Position numbers and translations under genes: made by a program
In this document: positions 1-9,263 of the stretch, one piece after another
Layout: each line of letters begins with the position of its first letter
How positions within the stretch are numbered: the first letter of the stretch is position 1
The notes under the pieces: model-generated
Seen by the model: the letters and a program-made list of their open reading frames with translations, nothing else
Database searches by the model: none
What the model was told of the DNA's origin: nothing
Origin: Campylobacter geochelonis
GTDB taxonomy: Bacteria; Campylobacterota; Campylobacteria; Campylobacterales; Campylobacteraceae
Length of the DNA: 64,000 nucleotides
NCBI RefSeq assembly: GCF_013201685.1
Contig: NZ_CP053844.1
Location: 1,550,001 to 1,614,000 of the forward strand
Direction: 5' to 3'

Positions 1-61
1 AAATTTATCATAATAAGAATTATAAATTTATCGCAACAAATATTTTAAAATTTTATATTAT

Positions 62-739
62 TTAGTTTTTATTGCAATTTTTATATGGAATTTTATCCTT
101 AAATCCAGCCTGTTTAAAGCCATTTAGCCTAAGTCTGCAACTATCACAAACTCCACACGCCTCATCGCTGTTTTCATAACAACTCCAAGTTAGCTCAAGC
201 GCAACGCCTAAATTTAGGGCTTTTTCTACGATTTGTGCTTTGCTAAGATGAACAAGTGGCATTTTGATTTGTGATTTTACCTTTGTTGCTCTGCCTAAAT
301 TTATACTCTCTTGCATCGATTTTATAAAGCTCTCGCTACAGTCTGGATATCCGCTACTGTCTTCTTCAACCACACCGATAAATATAGCCTCACACCCCTC
401 TTTTTCGGCTAATGCTGCTGCGATGCTTAAAAAAATCCCATTTCTAAAAGGCACATATGTGATAGGAACTTCAGCGCCAAGCCCATCTTTTGGTACTTCA
501 AGAGTTTTGTCAGTTAGCGCGTTTGCTCCGATTTGCGAGATAAAGCTAACATCAAGCACAAGCCTTGTTTTTACGCCTAACTTATCACAAATTTTATAAA
601 AACTTTCTCGCTCTTTTTCCATTGTTCGCTGGTTATAATCAAAATGAAGCGCAACTATCTCATAACCCTCGTTTTTTGCTATATACGCACAAAGCGTGCT
701 GTCCATTCCGCCACTTATAACACAAACTGCTTTTTTCAA
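62..739 (-). CDS. queC: 7-cyano-7-deazaguanine synthase QueC
   Basis: QueC makes preQ0 from 7-carboxy-7-deazaguanine, ammonia and ATP, a step in queuosine tRNA modification. The 225-aa protein has the N-terminal SGGMDST ATP-pyrophosphatase loop (residues 9-15) and a C-terminal zinc-binding cysteine set at C187, C195, C198 and C201, both typical of the family, and it is close to the usual full length. The start is a TTG, chosen because an AAAGGA ribosome binding site lies about 7 nt upstream. It is divergent from ybeY across roughly 55 bp, so the two genes share a promoter region. The call is secure from motifs and length. Confidence 0.96.
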   Translation of the reverse strand: MKKAVCVISGGMDSTLCAYIAKNEGYEIVALHFDYNQRTMEKERESFYKICDKLGVKTRLVLDVSFISQIGANALTDKTLEVPKDGLGAEVPITYVPFRNGIFLSIAAALAEKEGCEAIFIGVVEEDSSGYPDCSESFIKSMQESINLGRATKVKSQIKMPLVHLSKAQIVEKALNLGVALELTWSCYENSDEACGVCDSCRLRLNGFKQAGFKDKIPYKNCNKN

Positions 740-757
740 ATTTCATCCTTTTTTTGC

Positions 758-763
758 TATAAT
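758..763 (+). promoter_or_regulatory. -10 box for ybeY
   Basis: A perfect TATAAT lies 31 nt before the proposed TTG start of ybeY, inside the short divergent queC/ybeY gap. Campylobacter sigma70 promoters commonly show a strong -10 with little -35, which is what is seen here. Transcription from it is inferred. Confidence 0.6.
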
Positions 764-794
764 TTTACCAAAATTTACATACAAAGGGCTAAAT

Positions 795-1211
795 TTGATA
801 AGTTGTGAGAGTGATTATCCAGCTATTTTAGATGAAATTGCAAGCTTTTTAAGTGGCGATGAAGTTGAGCTTGTGTTTGTTAATTCTGTTGATATGCAAG
901 CTATAAATAAAAATGAGCGTGGGCTTGATAAGACTACTGATGTGCTTAGCTTTCCATTTGAAAAAATGGCGCACTTTCCAATCGGCTCAATCGTTATAAA
1001 TTTAGACTTAGCGCAGCAAAAAGCTGATGAGTTTTCACACTCAAAAGACGCTGAAATCGCACTTTTGTTTATTCACGGACTGCTTCATATACTAGGATTT
1101 GATCATGAAATAGACAATGGAGAGATGAGAGATAAAGAGAGCGAAGTTATAGCTAAATTTAACCTTCCAAAAAGTTTGATAGTTAGGACATGCGATAGCG
1201 ATTTTAGCTAA
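795..1211 (+). CDS. ybeY: Endoribonuclease YbeY (rRNA maturation factor)
   Basis: YbeY is a zinc-dependent single-strand RNase involved in 16S 3' maturation and ribosome quality control. The protein carries the H-x3-H-x5-H zinc motif ([12 protein letters not shown]94, H98, H104 from the start used here). The reading frame stays open upstream to 696, but those residues would come from the queC/ybeY promoter region. I chose the TTG at 795 because AAAGGG lies just upstream and it gives 138 aa, a normal YbeY length. A TATAAT box sits at 758-763. The family is secure; the start is likely. Confidence 0.93.
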   Translation: MISCESDYPAILDEIASFLSGDEVELVFVNSVDMQAINKNERGLDKTTDVLSFPFEKMAHFPIGSIVINLDLAQQKADEFSHSKDAEIALLFIHGLLHILGFDHEIDNGEMRDKESEVIAKFNLPKSLIVRTCDSDFS

Positions 1212-1346
1212 ACTTTGCGCTTTAATCACAGTAATTAAAAGCCAAATTTATCTCTAAATCAAATTTAAAAATAAAATAAATTTATCAAGTAAACAAACTT
1301 ATAAAAAGTGGATTAACTTTATCAAATACTAAAACCAAAATTTATA

Positions 1347-1407
1347 GGCTTTAAATTTAGCAAATTTGAAACTCTTAAAAGTTCGATTAGCGCTAAAATT
1401 TAAAGCC
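1347..1407. terminator. Inverted repeat between convergent ybeY and autotransporter
   Basis: The sequence GGCTTTAAATTTAGC (1347-1361) is nearly complementary to GCTAAAATTTAAAGCC (1392-1407), with a loop of about 30 nt. It sits between the 3' ends of two convergent genes, so it is a plausible bidirectional transcription end. The stem is AT-rich and the loop long, so this is only a candidate. Confidence 0.4.
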
Positions 1408-1453
1408 TAAATTTATAAAAATATGAGTTATAAACCCATACTCTTTTTAGCTC

Positions 1454-4228
1454 TTAAAACTTATACTCCACCTTAACACCACCACTAATTCCTTCTTTAT
1501 CTCCAAGATATCCTTGAAGGTTTGTGCCTATGTTAAAGCTATTAGTTTGGTAGTTGCTTCCAAGTTCTAGCACAGCACTATCACCTTTTAGTTTTGGCGC
1601 GTCTATGCTTTTGTTTGTTGCATGGTTAAAACCTTTGGCCTCACCATCATACTCTTTTTCCCACGCTACGCCAGTGTATATATCAAAGCCATTGTTTATT
1701 AGATACTCATATCTAGCTCCAAGCTTTGTTCGTATCGAATCAATCGCATTAAAGCTAAATTTATCTCCTCTTATATCAACATCTTTTCCCTCTAATCTTG
1801 AGTAAAGTAGCTTAGTGTATAAGTTTAAATTTGAAACCGAATTTAGCTCTACTATCTTACCAACTCCAATATGTGCTCCATAGTAGTTTCTACTTATATC
1901 AAAACTAGCTAAGCCATTAAAGTCATTGCTTTTATAATCGCTCTTGCTTCTACCAGCTCTTACGCTTGCATCTATGTAAAATCTATCTTCTAGCTCTTTT
2001 TCTAAAGCAAATGCCAAACCGTAGTATTTAGTATCTCCACTTCCTCTTACAACACTTGAGTTTGCAAATGAGTTAAAGCTATCATACTCGCCTTTTCCGT
2101 ACTCAAAAAACAGACCATATACTAAAGAGTTATCCAACACACTATTTGATACACCAGCTGCAAAGTTAAAGCCTTTTATATCTACATATGAGCCTGTTTT
2201 ATATCTTATATCACTTCCTCCAATTACTGAAAATACACCCAAACCATACTGCTCATCATATGAAGTTCTCATAGCTTTTATACCATCGCTACTTGTTAAA
2301 TCAACTCCTTGATTTAACAACGAAGCAGTGCTAAGCTCAGCTTCTAAGAAAGATTTTACTCCTGGATTTTCTTTATAAGCTGGTTCTTCTGGAGTGACTG
2401 GTTTTTTGGGTACTTTTGTAACTAAGGCATAGAGGTATTTTTCTTCATCATTTTTTAGCTCTAAAGTATACTCTTTAGAAACTCCTTGCATAAGGCTTAC
2501 GTGATTACTCATATCAGTTGGGTGAATTACTTTAGCATTTAGTGAGTGCAGTAAATTTACTCTTTCATTTACTTCAAGTTTAGGCGCTTTACCATCTATT
2601 ACTCCTACTGCAACTTTAGCTTTTGATATATCTGTATCTTTTGTATCGTGTAGAGTTAAAACTGTATCATTATGCTTAAAGTCAGCTGGTAGATAGAAAT
2701 TTATGTTTTCAAAGTTAGCTATGTTTTTTGCATTTAAGCCTTTAGAGTATAAATTTAATGTATTACCTTTAACAAAGTTATCAAAGGCTGTATCGTTTGA
2801 ATAATAACCATTATATCCACCATAGATAGTTGAGTTAGCTAAATTTGGATTACCTTTAATGGTAACTGTGTTTGAGGTGGCTTGACCTGCAGAAGAGGAC
2901 ACAATATATCCGCCAACGATATCGCCACTTATAGTTCCACCTTCTATCTCAACTGTGTTTTTTTCGACTATACCATAACTGCTACCAGCATAAATTCCAT
3001 CTTTGGCTATTATGCTACCACCTGTTATTTTAACTACATTGTTATTAACTTTCGAATACCAACTGCTTCCACCATAAATTGCGCCTTCTACTGTTCCATT
3101 AGTTATCTCAATTATATTTCTAGAAACTTCTTCGGCATCATCAGAACCATAACCATAGTTAACTCCACCATAAATATTACCAACTACTTTTGTTGTATCG
3201 CCAGAGATGACAACCTTGTTGTCACTAGCATTTCTAATCATAGCACTATCATTACCACTAGCGACACCACCGTAAATTCCATCTTTAGTTTCTATAGCTC
3301 CACCAGTTATATACACTTCGTTTAATGTAGCAGAAGAGGCTGAACTTTCTCCACCATATATGGCGCTATTATCGCGTTTTGGGGATATGTTTCCACCAGA
3401 TATATAGACTTTATTTTCGCTAGAAATTCCATTAACACTTTGACCACCAGATATATAATCGTTGATTATCGTTCCGCTAGTTATATACACTTCGTTGCCT
3501 GTAACATTAGCTATTTCACCATCACTTACGTTAGCAGCAGAGCCACCATAAATATCAGCTTGTATAATTGTTGTTTTACCATCTTCTTGAGAAACACTTA
3601 CTTGATTAGCCGTAACTTCTCCACTATCACTAACGCCACCACGTATAGTGCCACTAAGCATACTTCCGGCAGTTATAGTTATAATGTTTCCGTTAGCGCC
3701 AATTTTTCCTTTACCACCTACTATGGTAGCCGAGTTATCTATCTCACCACCAGTTATGTTTACAGTATTTTTTGAAGCTATATTGCCAGTAATAGTTTTA
3801 TTAAGCAAATCATAAAAATAACTATTTCCACCAGTAACATCTCTTGTTATCTTGCCATTTTTTATATTTACAGTATTTCCAGAAACTTCTTTTGTATCAT
3901 GATGTACACCATAGACAAATATATTTCCAAGATCATTTATGCCAGGAGTGTTTTCTATATTTACAACATTTCCACTAAGACTAGCAGTACCATACTGCGT
4001 TCCTATAGGAGCTAGCATCGGCTGAAAACCACCATATGACTCAAGCTTACTTTTGTCTGATTCATCATTCCAAGTAACCTCATCGGCATTTAAGCTAGAA
4101 GCACCGAATAAAACAACACAGGTTATAAGGCTAATGCCAACTAAATTTTTAAACGAGTTTTTGTGACTCTTGTGAGAATTCGCATGGTTGAGTTTATCAA
4201 GCAAGCGTGTGTTTGGCTGATGTGACAT
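1454..4228 (-). CDS. Autotransporter with repeat-rich passenger and C-terminal beta-barrel
   Basis: Predicted type Va secreted surface protein of 924 aa. The N-terminus is an extended signal: about 28 polar, His/Lys-rich residues, then a hydrophobic stretch (VGISLITCVVLFG) ending near ASSLNA. Residues ~80-500 are a series of 35-45-residue repeats with the pattern N-x-V-x-I-x-G-G ... I-Y-G-G, as expected for a beta-helix. The last ~280 residues look like the outer-membrane barrel, with alternating hydrophobic strands and a terminal VEYKF. An upstream in-frame ATG (4261) exists, but the ATG at 4228 has AAAGGAGT a few nt upstream and is preferred. It stands alone, convergent with ybeY. Substrate or adhesive role cannot be read from sequence. 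Confidence 0.88.
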   Translation of the reverse strand: MSHQPNTRLLDKLNHANSHKSHKNSFKNLVGISLITCVVLFGASSLNADEVTWNDESDKSKLESYGGFQPMLAPIGTQYGTASLSGNVVNIENTPGINDLGNIFVYGVHHDTKEVSGNTVNIKNGKITRDVTGGNSYFYDLLNKTITGNIASKNTVNITGGEIDNSATIVGGKGKIGANGNIITITAGSMLSGTIRGGVSDSGEVTANQVSVSQEDGKTTIIQADIYGGSAANVSDGEIANVTGNEVYITSGTIINDYISGGQSVNGISSENKVYISGGNISPKRDNSAIYGGESSASSATLNEVYITGGAIETKDGIYGGVASGNDSAMIRNASDNKVVISGDTTKVVGNIYGGVNYGYGSDDAEEVSRNIIEITNGTVEGAIYGGSSWYSKVNNNVVKITGGSIIAKDGIYAGSSYGIVEKNTVEIEGGTISGDIVGGYIVSSSAGQATSNTVTIKGNPNLANSTIYGGYNGYYSNDTAFDNFVKGNTLNLYSKGLNAKNIANFENINFYLPADFKHNDTVLTLHDTKDTDISKAKVAVGVIDGKAPKLEVNERVNLLHSLNAKVIHPTDMSNHVSLMQGVSKEYTLELKNDEEKYLYALVTKVPKKPVTPEEPAYKENPGVKSFLEAELSTASLLNQGVDLTSSDGIKAMRTSYDEQYGLGVFSVIGGSDIRYKTGSYVDIKGFNFAAGVSNSVLDNSLVYGLFFEYGKGEYDSFNSFANSSVVRGSGDTKYYGLAFALEKELEDRFYIDASVRAGRSKSDYKSNDFNGLASFDISRNYYGAHIGVGKIVELNSVSNLNLYTKLLYSRLEGKDVDIRGDKFSFNAIDSIRTKLGARYEYLINNGFDIYTGVAWEKEYDGEAKGFNHATNKSIDAPKLKGDSAVLELGSNYQTNSFNIGTNLQGYLGDKEGISGGVKVEYKF

Positions 4229-4921
4229 TATCAACTCCTTTATAAGGTTATTATGATACATTTGCTTTGTGTTATTCTATCTAATACAATATAAATTACA
4301 AATAAAAATCTAAAGAAAAATTATCTAAATTTATAAAAATAGCATTTTAGTATAGTCGTAGAGATAAAATTAAAAGTGTAAATTTATTTAAATTTATAAA
4401 AATAGCTTTGCTATGATGTTTTTAGCTTATAAATTTATACTTTGACACGCTAGCTTTATAGCGCGCTAAGCGACTTTTTGCATTTTATAATCAATTTGAT
4501 TGCGTTAAAAATTTAATGCTAAATGTTACTTTATAAAATAGTCAAATATTTATTTATATACTTAATAAAATTGGTCTAAAAAATATTTTTATAAGATTAG
4601 CTAAATTTAGAGCTAAATTTTGGCTAAATTTAAAAGAAATTTTAACTAAAGTTGCTTATAAATTTAAAATTTTTAAGTAAATTTTATCTCTTCTATAAAG
4701 TAAATTTAGATAAATTAGCATAAAAATATAAAAAAATTATTTTAGAATGTCGTTGCAGGAGAATAAATTTAACGAACCATTGTTTTAAATCTAAAGCAAA
4801 TTTTTAAAGTCGTTGTAAATTTACATAGATATGTCGAACAAATAGTCTAAATTTAACCAAATCAACAAGCCAACCAAAGCTAAAGTTAAAAAACTCAAAG
4901 TATCAAAAAAGCAAATTTAGT
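4229..4921. other. Non-coding, AT-rich region between mrdA and the autotransporter
   Basis: About 690 bp with no ORF that I can support. It lies upstream of the autotransporter (minus strand) and downstream of mrdA. A TAGAAT read on the minus strand near 4272-4278 could be the autotransporter -10 box, but this is weak. Two short near-identical stretches (AAATTTATAAAAATAGC) occur near 4328 and 4398. No tRNA or structured RNA was recognised. Confidence 0.5.
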
Positions 4922-6739
4922 CTACTTTTTGCCCTTTTTAACCGTTTTTTCCACCACTTCTGGAAGCTTTATATATCCCATTTCAACTAACTTTTTATAA
5001 ATTTTTTTGATAATTGGTCCACCAGCGCTTCCACCCCCGCCACCATGCTCGACCATGACAGTAACGGCGTATTGTGGGTTATCATAAGGTCCATATGTAG
5101 TCATCCACGCGTGCGAACGGTGAAAATACTCCATATCCTTTTCTTTCATCCGAACGATTTCACTTTGTGGTATACTAATAACTTGCGCGGTTCCAGTCTT
5201 AGCTGCAATTGGCACGATGTTATCTTTTAAAAGCCTATAAACAGTGCCTTTTGGATGGTTTGCCACCTCATACATCGCTTTTCTGATATATGGCAATTGC
5301 TCTTTTTCAAAAGGCGTGAAAAGCTCTGTTGGCTTAAACTCGACATCTTTTCCATCTATACTTTTTAAAAAATGCGGCGTAAGCCCCTTGCCACTTGCTA
5401 TTTCGGCTGTGTATTTAGCGACTTGCATAGGCGTGGTTAAAAAATACCCCTGCCCGATGGAGGCATTTACAGTTTCTCCCATAAACCACTGCTGGTTATA
5501 TTTCTCCATTTTCCACGCTTTACTAGGCACAGTTCCTACGAATTCATTTGGCAAATCAACTCCGGTTTTTTTACCAAAACCATACCTTTCTAAATTTTGC
5601 GCTATAAAATCAATCCCAACTTCTAAACTACCCTCGTAAAAATATACATCGCAACTCTCTCTAATAGCGTCATTTAGGTTCATATTTCCATGTCCGCTAG
5701 CCTTCCAACATCTAAATTTACGCTTTCCAAGCTCGATATATCCGCCACAAAAGTATGTCTTTTCTCTGCCTATTTTGCCACTATTTAAAAACGACATTCC
5801 AACGCCCATTTTTATAACTGAACCTGGCGGATAAAGTCCATTTACAAGTTTGTTAGTAAATGGGTGTTTTAAATCCTGTATAAGCCCATCCCACTCTTTT
5901 TGAGTAATCCCTGTAACAAATGGGTTTAAGTTATACTCTGGAAAACTTCCAGCCGCGATTATCGCTCCTGTGTTTACATCCATCACAACAGCCGCTCCTG
6001 CTGCATCGCCAAAGGTATCTTTTAAAAACTGCTGAAGCTCCATATCGATATTAAGTGCTATATCTTGGCTTTTTGGTTTTTCATATAAAATTTCTTCTAC
6101 AACCTGATTAAGTGCCGTAACTTTAGTCTTTCTAACGCCACTACTTCCTTGAAGAACGTTATTATAAAACGCCTCAACTCCACTTCTTCCAACATAGTTT
6201 GTAAGTTTTGCTAGTGAGTCTTTTTCCATATCTTTTGTTGTTGAGCGCCCAACATAGCCGATGATGTGAGATGCTAAAAAGTTATATGGATAGTGCCTTT
6301 TTGATGATGAATCAAGCTTTAAATTTGGTCTTAAATTTAGCTCTGCAAAGTGTGGTAAAACCGTGTCGTAGTCTATAAAATCGACTATTTGTATAAAGTC
6401 TTGATTGTATGGAGAGTTTTGTTTTTTATACTCTTTTTCTAGTAAAGTAGCGTTTTGATCTGGGAAAATCGATACGATTTTTTCTATCTCAACCATTCTT
6501 ACATCTTGTTTTAGATGTGGGGCAAGCGATATAGAAAAGCCAAGTCTGTTTATAGCTATAGGGCGACCTTTTGAGTCTAGAATTTGCCCACGAGTTGGAG
6601 CTATAAGCTTTGTTCTTACGACATTGTCTTCAGCTATTTCGGCGTAGTATTCGTTTGATTTGATACTTAGGTAATAAATCCGCACAAGAAGCACTATCCA
6701 CACTAAAACTACAGCGCAAAACGCCAAACGAAGCCTCAT
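4922..6739 (-). CDS. mrdA: Penicillin-binding protein 2 (peptidoglycan transpeptidase)
   Basis: PBP2 is the class B transpeptidase of the elongation machinery; it cross-links lateral-wall peptidoglycan and works with RodA. The 605-aa protein has one N-terminal membrane anchor (residues ~5-25), a dimerisation domain, and the three penicillin-binding motifs: SVIK with catalytic S307, SCD at 362-364, and KTG at 514-516. A basic tail ends the protein. Its ATG overlaps the stop of the upstream MreD-like gene (ATGA), implying translational coupling. Its partner rodA is elsewhere in the window, at 36.1 kb on the other strand. Confidence 0.95.
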   Translation of the reverse strand: MRLRLAFCAVVLVWIVLLVRIYYLSIKSNEYYAEIAEDNVVRTKLIAPTRGQILDSKGRPIAINRLGFSISLAPHLKQDVRMVEIEKIVSIFPDQNATLLEKEYKKQNSPYNQDFIQIVDFIDYDTVLPHFAELNLRPNLKLDSSSKRHYPYNFLASHIIGYVGRSTTKDMEKDSLAKLTNYVGRSGVEAFYNNVLQGSSGVRKTKVTALNQVVEEILYEKPKSQDIALNIDMELQQFLKDTFGDAAGAAVVMDVNTGAIIAAGSFPEYNLNPFVTGITQKEWDGLIQDLKHPFTNKLVNGLYPPGSVIKMGVGMSFLNSGKIGREKTYFCGGYIELGKRKFRCWKASGHGNMNLNDAIRESCDVYFYEGSLEVGIDFIAQNLERYGFGKKTGVDLPNEFVGTVPSKAWKMEKYNQQWFMGETVNASIGQGYFLTTPMQVAKYTAEIASGKGLTPHFLKSIDGKDVEFKPTELFTPFEKEQLPYIRKAMYEVANHPKGTVYRLLKDNIVPIAAKTGTAQVISIPQSEIVRMKEKDMEYFHRSHAWMTTYGPYDNPQYAVTVMVEHGGGGGSAGGPIIKKIYKKLVEMGYIKLPEVVEKTVKKGKK

Positions 6740-7224
6740 AAAATTCGCCCCCTAAAAAGTAAAAATGCTATCGCAGACTCAACTAAAATGTAAAATCCAT
6801 ACTCATAGCTTAGCTCTAGCTTTGGCGAATTTTTCATATATGATATAAGGTTGCTTACTAAAAAAGTGCCTATATATCCAACGCAAACTAAAATAACTAA
6901 TAGCAAATTCCTAAATTTAAGTGATGTTAAAAGATAGTCAAAAACAAAGTAGTAAAAAATCCCAAAAGTTATCGCCACAGAAAAAAGCTCAAAACCATGA
7001 ACTTGTTCTGCTAAAAAAAGATATGCGATGCTTTGATACCAATGATGCGTAAAATCCTTGTAGTTGCGCTCTTTTTCGTAGTTTAGAATAACAACATAGG
7101 CAAAAAACAGCCCGATAAGTGGCGGTATACTCTGAAAAAGCGATGCTATAACTTGATAACTCACTATCAAGATAACAAACATCGCATTTTTTAGAAAGTA
7201 TATATCATTGCGATTTCGTTGCAT
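6736..7224 (-). CDS. MreD-like integral membrane protein
   Basis: A small hydrophobic protein (about 162 aa from this start) with four to six predicted membrane segments. Its size, topology and position directly before mrdA resemble MreD, the membrane component of the rod-shape machinery, but no diagnostic motif is visible, so MreD is inferred from context. The frame is open to a TTG at 7260; ATGs occur at 7242 and 7224, none with a clear Shine-Dalgarno. All of them lie inside the 3' end of the upstream acetyltransferase gene, so the two genes overlap by at least 34 bp. The stop overlaps the mrdA start. Confidence 0.75.
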   Translation of the reverse strand: MQRNRNDIYFLKNAMFVILIVSYQVIASLFQSIPPLIGLFFAYVVILNYEKERNYKDFTHHWYQSIAYLFLAEQVHGFELFSVAITFGIFYYFVFDYLLTSLKFRNLLLVILVCVGYIGTFLVSNLISYMKNSPKLELSYEYGFYILVESAIAFLLFRGRIL

Positions 7225-7649
7225 ACTGGAAAATGTTTGCATTTGATACAATCTGCCCAAATTTTTTGATAAGGAAGTTCCTCTTTTGAGATTTCCTTAA
7301 ACCCGATGCTTTCAAAAAAAGCCTTTTGATAAGTTAGTGCAAAAGCCTTTTTGATATCAAATTCTAATGCCTCTTTTAAAAGCTCTTTAACCAACCCTTT
7401 TCCAATGCCTTTGCCACGCAAACCATCTTTTATAATCAAACTTCTAATCTCAGCCAATTCAACAGAATAAATATATAAAGCAGAGTAGCCAACCAACTCA
7501 CCATCTAAAATAGCAAGCGTATATGAACGGATACTAGTAGCGACTTCATCATTGCTTCGTGGTAGTATAACGCCCTTTTCAACCTCAAGTTTAACAAGCT
7601 CTTGCATGGAAGCGATATCTTTTAAACTCGCCTTTCTAAACTCTAGCAT
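7191..7649 (-). CDS. GNAT acetyltransferase, N-acetylglutamate synthase-like
   Basis: A 152-aa single-domain GNAT protein. The acetyl-CoA loop is seen as R-G-K-G-I-G-K-G (residues ~79-86), followed by the FFESIGFKEI segment usual for the fold. The C-terminal end W-x-D-C-x-x-C-x-x-F-P-x-C-N-E is characteristic of the short stand-alone N-acetylglutamate synthases that replace classical ArgA in some bacteria. It may therefore supply the first step of arginine synthesis. The neighbours (engB before, MreD-like and mrdA after) are not arginine genes, so the substrate is inferred from family resemblance only. It overlaps engB by 7 bp. Confidence 0.8.
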   Translation of the reverse strand: MLEFRKASLKDIASMQELVKLEVEKGVILPRSNDEVATSIRSYTLAILDGELVGYSALYIYSVELAEIRSLIIKDGLRGKGIGKGLVKELLKEALEFDIKKAFALTYQKAFFESIGFKEISKEELPYQKIWADCIKCKHFPVCNEIAMIYTF

Positions 7650-8245
7650 AGACCCAAAGCTCCATTTACTATAAGTTCTCTAGCCTCTTTTATCCCTGTT
7701 TTTTTCAAAGTTGATACAAATTTAGCATCTTTATCAAATTTAAGCACCTTTGATCTATCGCTTTGATTTAGTTTATCGCTTTTTGTGTAGAAATTTAAAA
7801 TCTTTTGATCTGGCCTTAAAAAGCTTTTTAAATACTCATCGACATTTTTATCTATATCTAAATCATACTGCCTTGAGTCGATTAGATGGACAAAAAGACG
7901 TATGTTTTCTCTTTTTTTTAAAAACTCATCTAGTGAAGTTTTCCAAATTTCATGAGTTTTTTTTGAAACTTTTGCATATCCAAATCCCGGTAAATCCACA
8001 AAAATCAAAGTAGTTCTAAAGTCATCTTCGCCACCAAATTTGGCTTCAAAGAAATTTATAAGCTGGGTTTTTCCTGGAGTTGAGCTACTTTTTGCTAAGT
8101 TTTTTTGATCAACAAGTGCGTTTATAAAACTGCTTTTACCCACATTTGAACGCCCCAAAAACGCCACTTCGCTCACACTGAAATTATCGCAACTGTTTAA
8201 ATTCGGCGATGATGTTATAAAATTTGCACTAAGTGCGTTTATCAC
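7643..8245 (-). CDS. engB: Ribosome biogenesis GTPase EngB/YsxC
   Basis: EngB is an essential Ras-like GTPase needed for 50S ribosome assembly. G1 is GRSNVGKSS (residues 31-39), G2 is the SSTPGKTQ stretch, G3 is DLPGFGYAK and G4 is TKSDKL. At 200 aa it has the normal size. It starts 4 bp inside the end of lptA and overlaps the acetyltransferase gene, so it sits in a tight operon. The call is secure. Confidence 0.95.
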   Translation of the reverse strand: MINALSANFITSSPNLNSCDNFSVSEVAFLGRSNVGKSSFINALVDQKNLAKSSSTPGKTQLINFFEAKFGGEDDFRTTLIFVDLPGFGYAKVSKKTHEIWKTSLDEFLKKRENIRLFVHLIDSRQYDLDIDKNVDEYLKSFLRPDQKILNFYTKSDKLNQSDRSKVLKFDKDAKFVSTLKKTGIKEARELIVNGALGLC

Positions 8246-8751
8246 TTTTTATCCTCGATTTGAAAAATAAGCTTAGCTGGCTTTTTCTCTTTGTTTTTTT
8301 CATCTTTAAAGCTTTGAACTTCATACTTGCCACTAAGTTGGTTTATAGTAATCTTATCGCCAAAAACCTCTCTTTTTGTCTCAACTTCGTTTATATAAGC
8401 ATTGCCGCTAAGCAAGTAAGTTTGGGCTAATGGCTCGTAAGTTAGAGTGTCGCCTTTACCGTTATAATGGGAGTTGTTGATAAGAATTTTAAACCTTGCA
8501 TTATCGCTTGCGACATATTTTGTTGGCTGTCTGTTTTTATCAAAATATATTGTTAGTTTGTTAGAATCAAGCGTATCATAAGCGCCTTTTTTAACATGCA
8601 CGTTGCCCGTTAAAACGCTAACTTGCTTTACCTCATCGGCAAAAAAGTTATCCGCAGTTACCTCAACTTGCTCTGCTAAAAGCGTTGAAGTCCCAAGTGC
8701 AAAGGCTAATGCTAAGATTATTAATCCGTTTTTTCTTTTGTTTGAAACCAT
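8242..8751 (-). CDS. lptA: LPS transport periplasmic protein LptA
   Basis: LptA forms the periplasmic bridge that carries lipopolysaccharide from the inner membrane complex to LptD/E. The 169-aa protein has a signal peptide (GLIILALAFALGTSTLLA) followed by an OstA-type beta-jellyroll (VEVTADNFFADEVK..., GNVHVKKG, SGNAYINE). It overlaps the upstream lptC by 31 bp and is followed by engB. The family call rests on the jellyroll pattern plus the lptC-lptA order, which is conserved in proteobacteria. Confidence 0.87.
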   Translation of the reverse strand: MVSNKRKNGLIILALAFALGTSTLLAEQVEVTADNFFADEVKQVSVLTGNVHVKKGAYDTLDSNKLTIYFDKNRQPTKYVASDNARFKILINNSHYNGKGDTLTYEPLAQTYLLSGNAYINEVETKREVFGDKITINQLSGKYEVQSFKDEKNKEKKPAKLIFQIEDKK

Positions 8752-9263
8752 CCATGAACTCCTGTAGCAAAAGTTTGCTTTTTGTTTAAATCATACTTTA
8801 AATTTGCACCAACAACCTTATTTTCATACTGTGTCATCACAAAAGGCATATTACTTTGTGCAATTTTTGTTTTGGTATTGTAGATGATTTCATCTGATAT
8901 ATAGTTTAAATTATCGCTGTTTTTGTATTTTGCATCACCAAAAAAGGTTAAAACATCATTTTTTCTAATAGCCTTTTTTGAAGATAGGGTATGATTTACA
9001 TCATCACCTAAAATTTCTCCTAAAAAGCCGTTAAATTCATCTCTATCTTTATATCTCACTCCACTATCTGAACTAAATTTTCCTGTTATTTTGTTTTCTG
9101 AGACTTCAAAATCTTCTATTTTTGTCATCTCCATATTTGCAACGCTTAAGTCCTCTTTAAAAAAATCACTAAAATATGGAGTTTGAACGCTTAAAATAAC
9201 CATCGCAACACTAAAAATAGCAATCGCGATGTAAAAAATTCTTATAACCACTTCTGCATCCAA
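8721..9263 (-). CDS. lptC: LptC-like LPS export inner-membrane protein
   Basis: LptC is a single-pass inner-membrane protein that hands LPS from LptB2FG to LptA. This 180-aa protein has one N-terminal membrane segment (residues ~8-27) and a periplasmic beta-rich domain with the D-x-L-x-Y-x-x-D-E-I-I-Y-N pattern typical of the LptC/OstA group. The first possible start is a TTG at 9263 inside the end of kdsC; a GTG at 9251 is an alternative. Sequence similarity to LptC is modest, but the position kdsC-lptC-lptA is the canonical one. Confidence 0.8.
   Translation of the reverse strand: MDAEVVIRIFYIAIAIFSVAMVILSVQTPYFSDFFKEDLSVANMEMTKIEDFEVSENKITGKFSSDSGVRYKDRDEFNGFLGEILGDDVNHTLSSKKAIRKNDVLTFFGDAKYKNSDNLNYISDEIIYNTKTKIAQSNMPFVMTQYENKVVGANLKYDLNKKQTFATGVHGWFQTKEKTD

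Noticed and set aside
1212-1453. Small gene between ybeY and the autotransporter
   Set aside because: Stops occur in every frame; only the hairpin at 1347-1407 is supported.
2882-3775. Thr/Ile/Tyr/Ser/Asn-rich plus-strand frames opposite the autotransporter
   Set aside because: They are the antisense reading of the passenger repeats.
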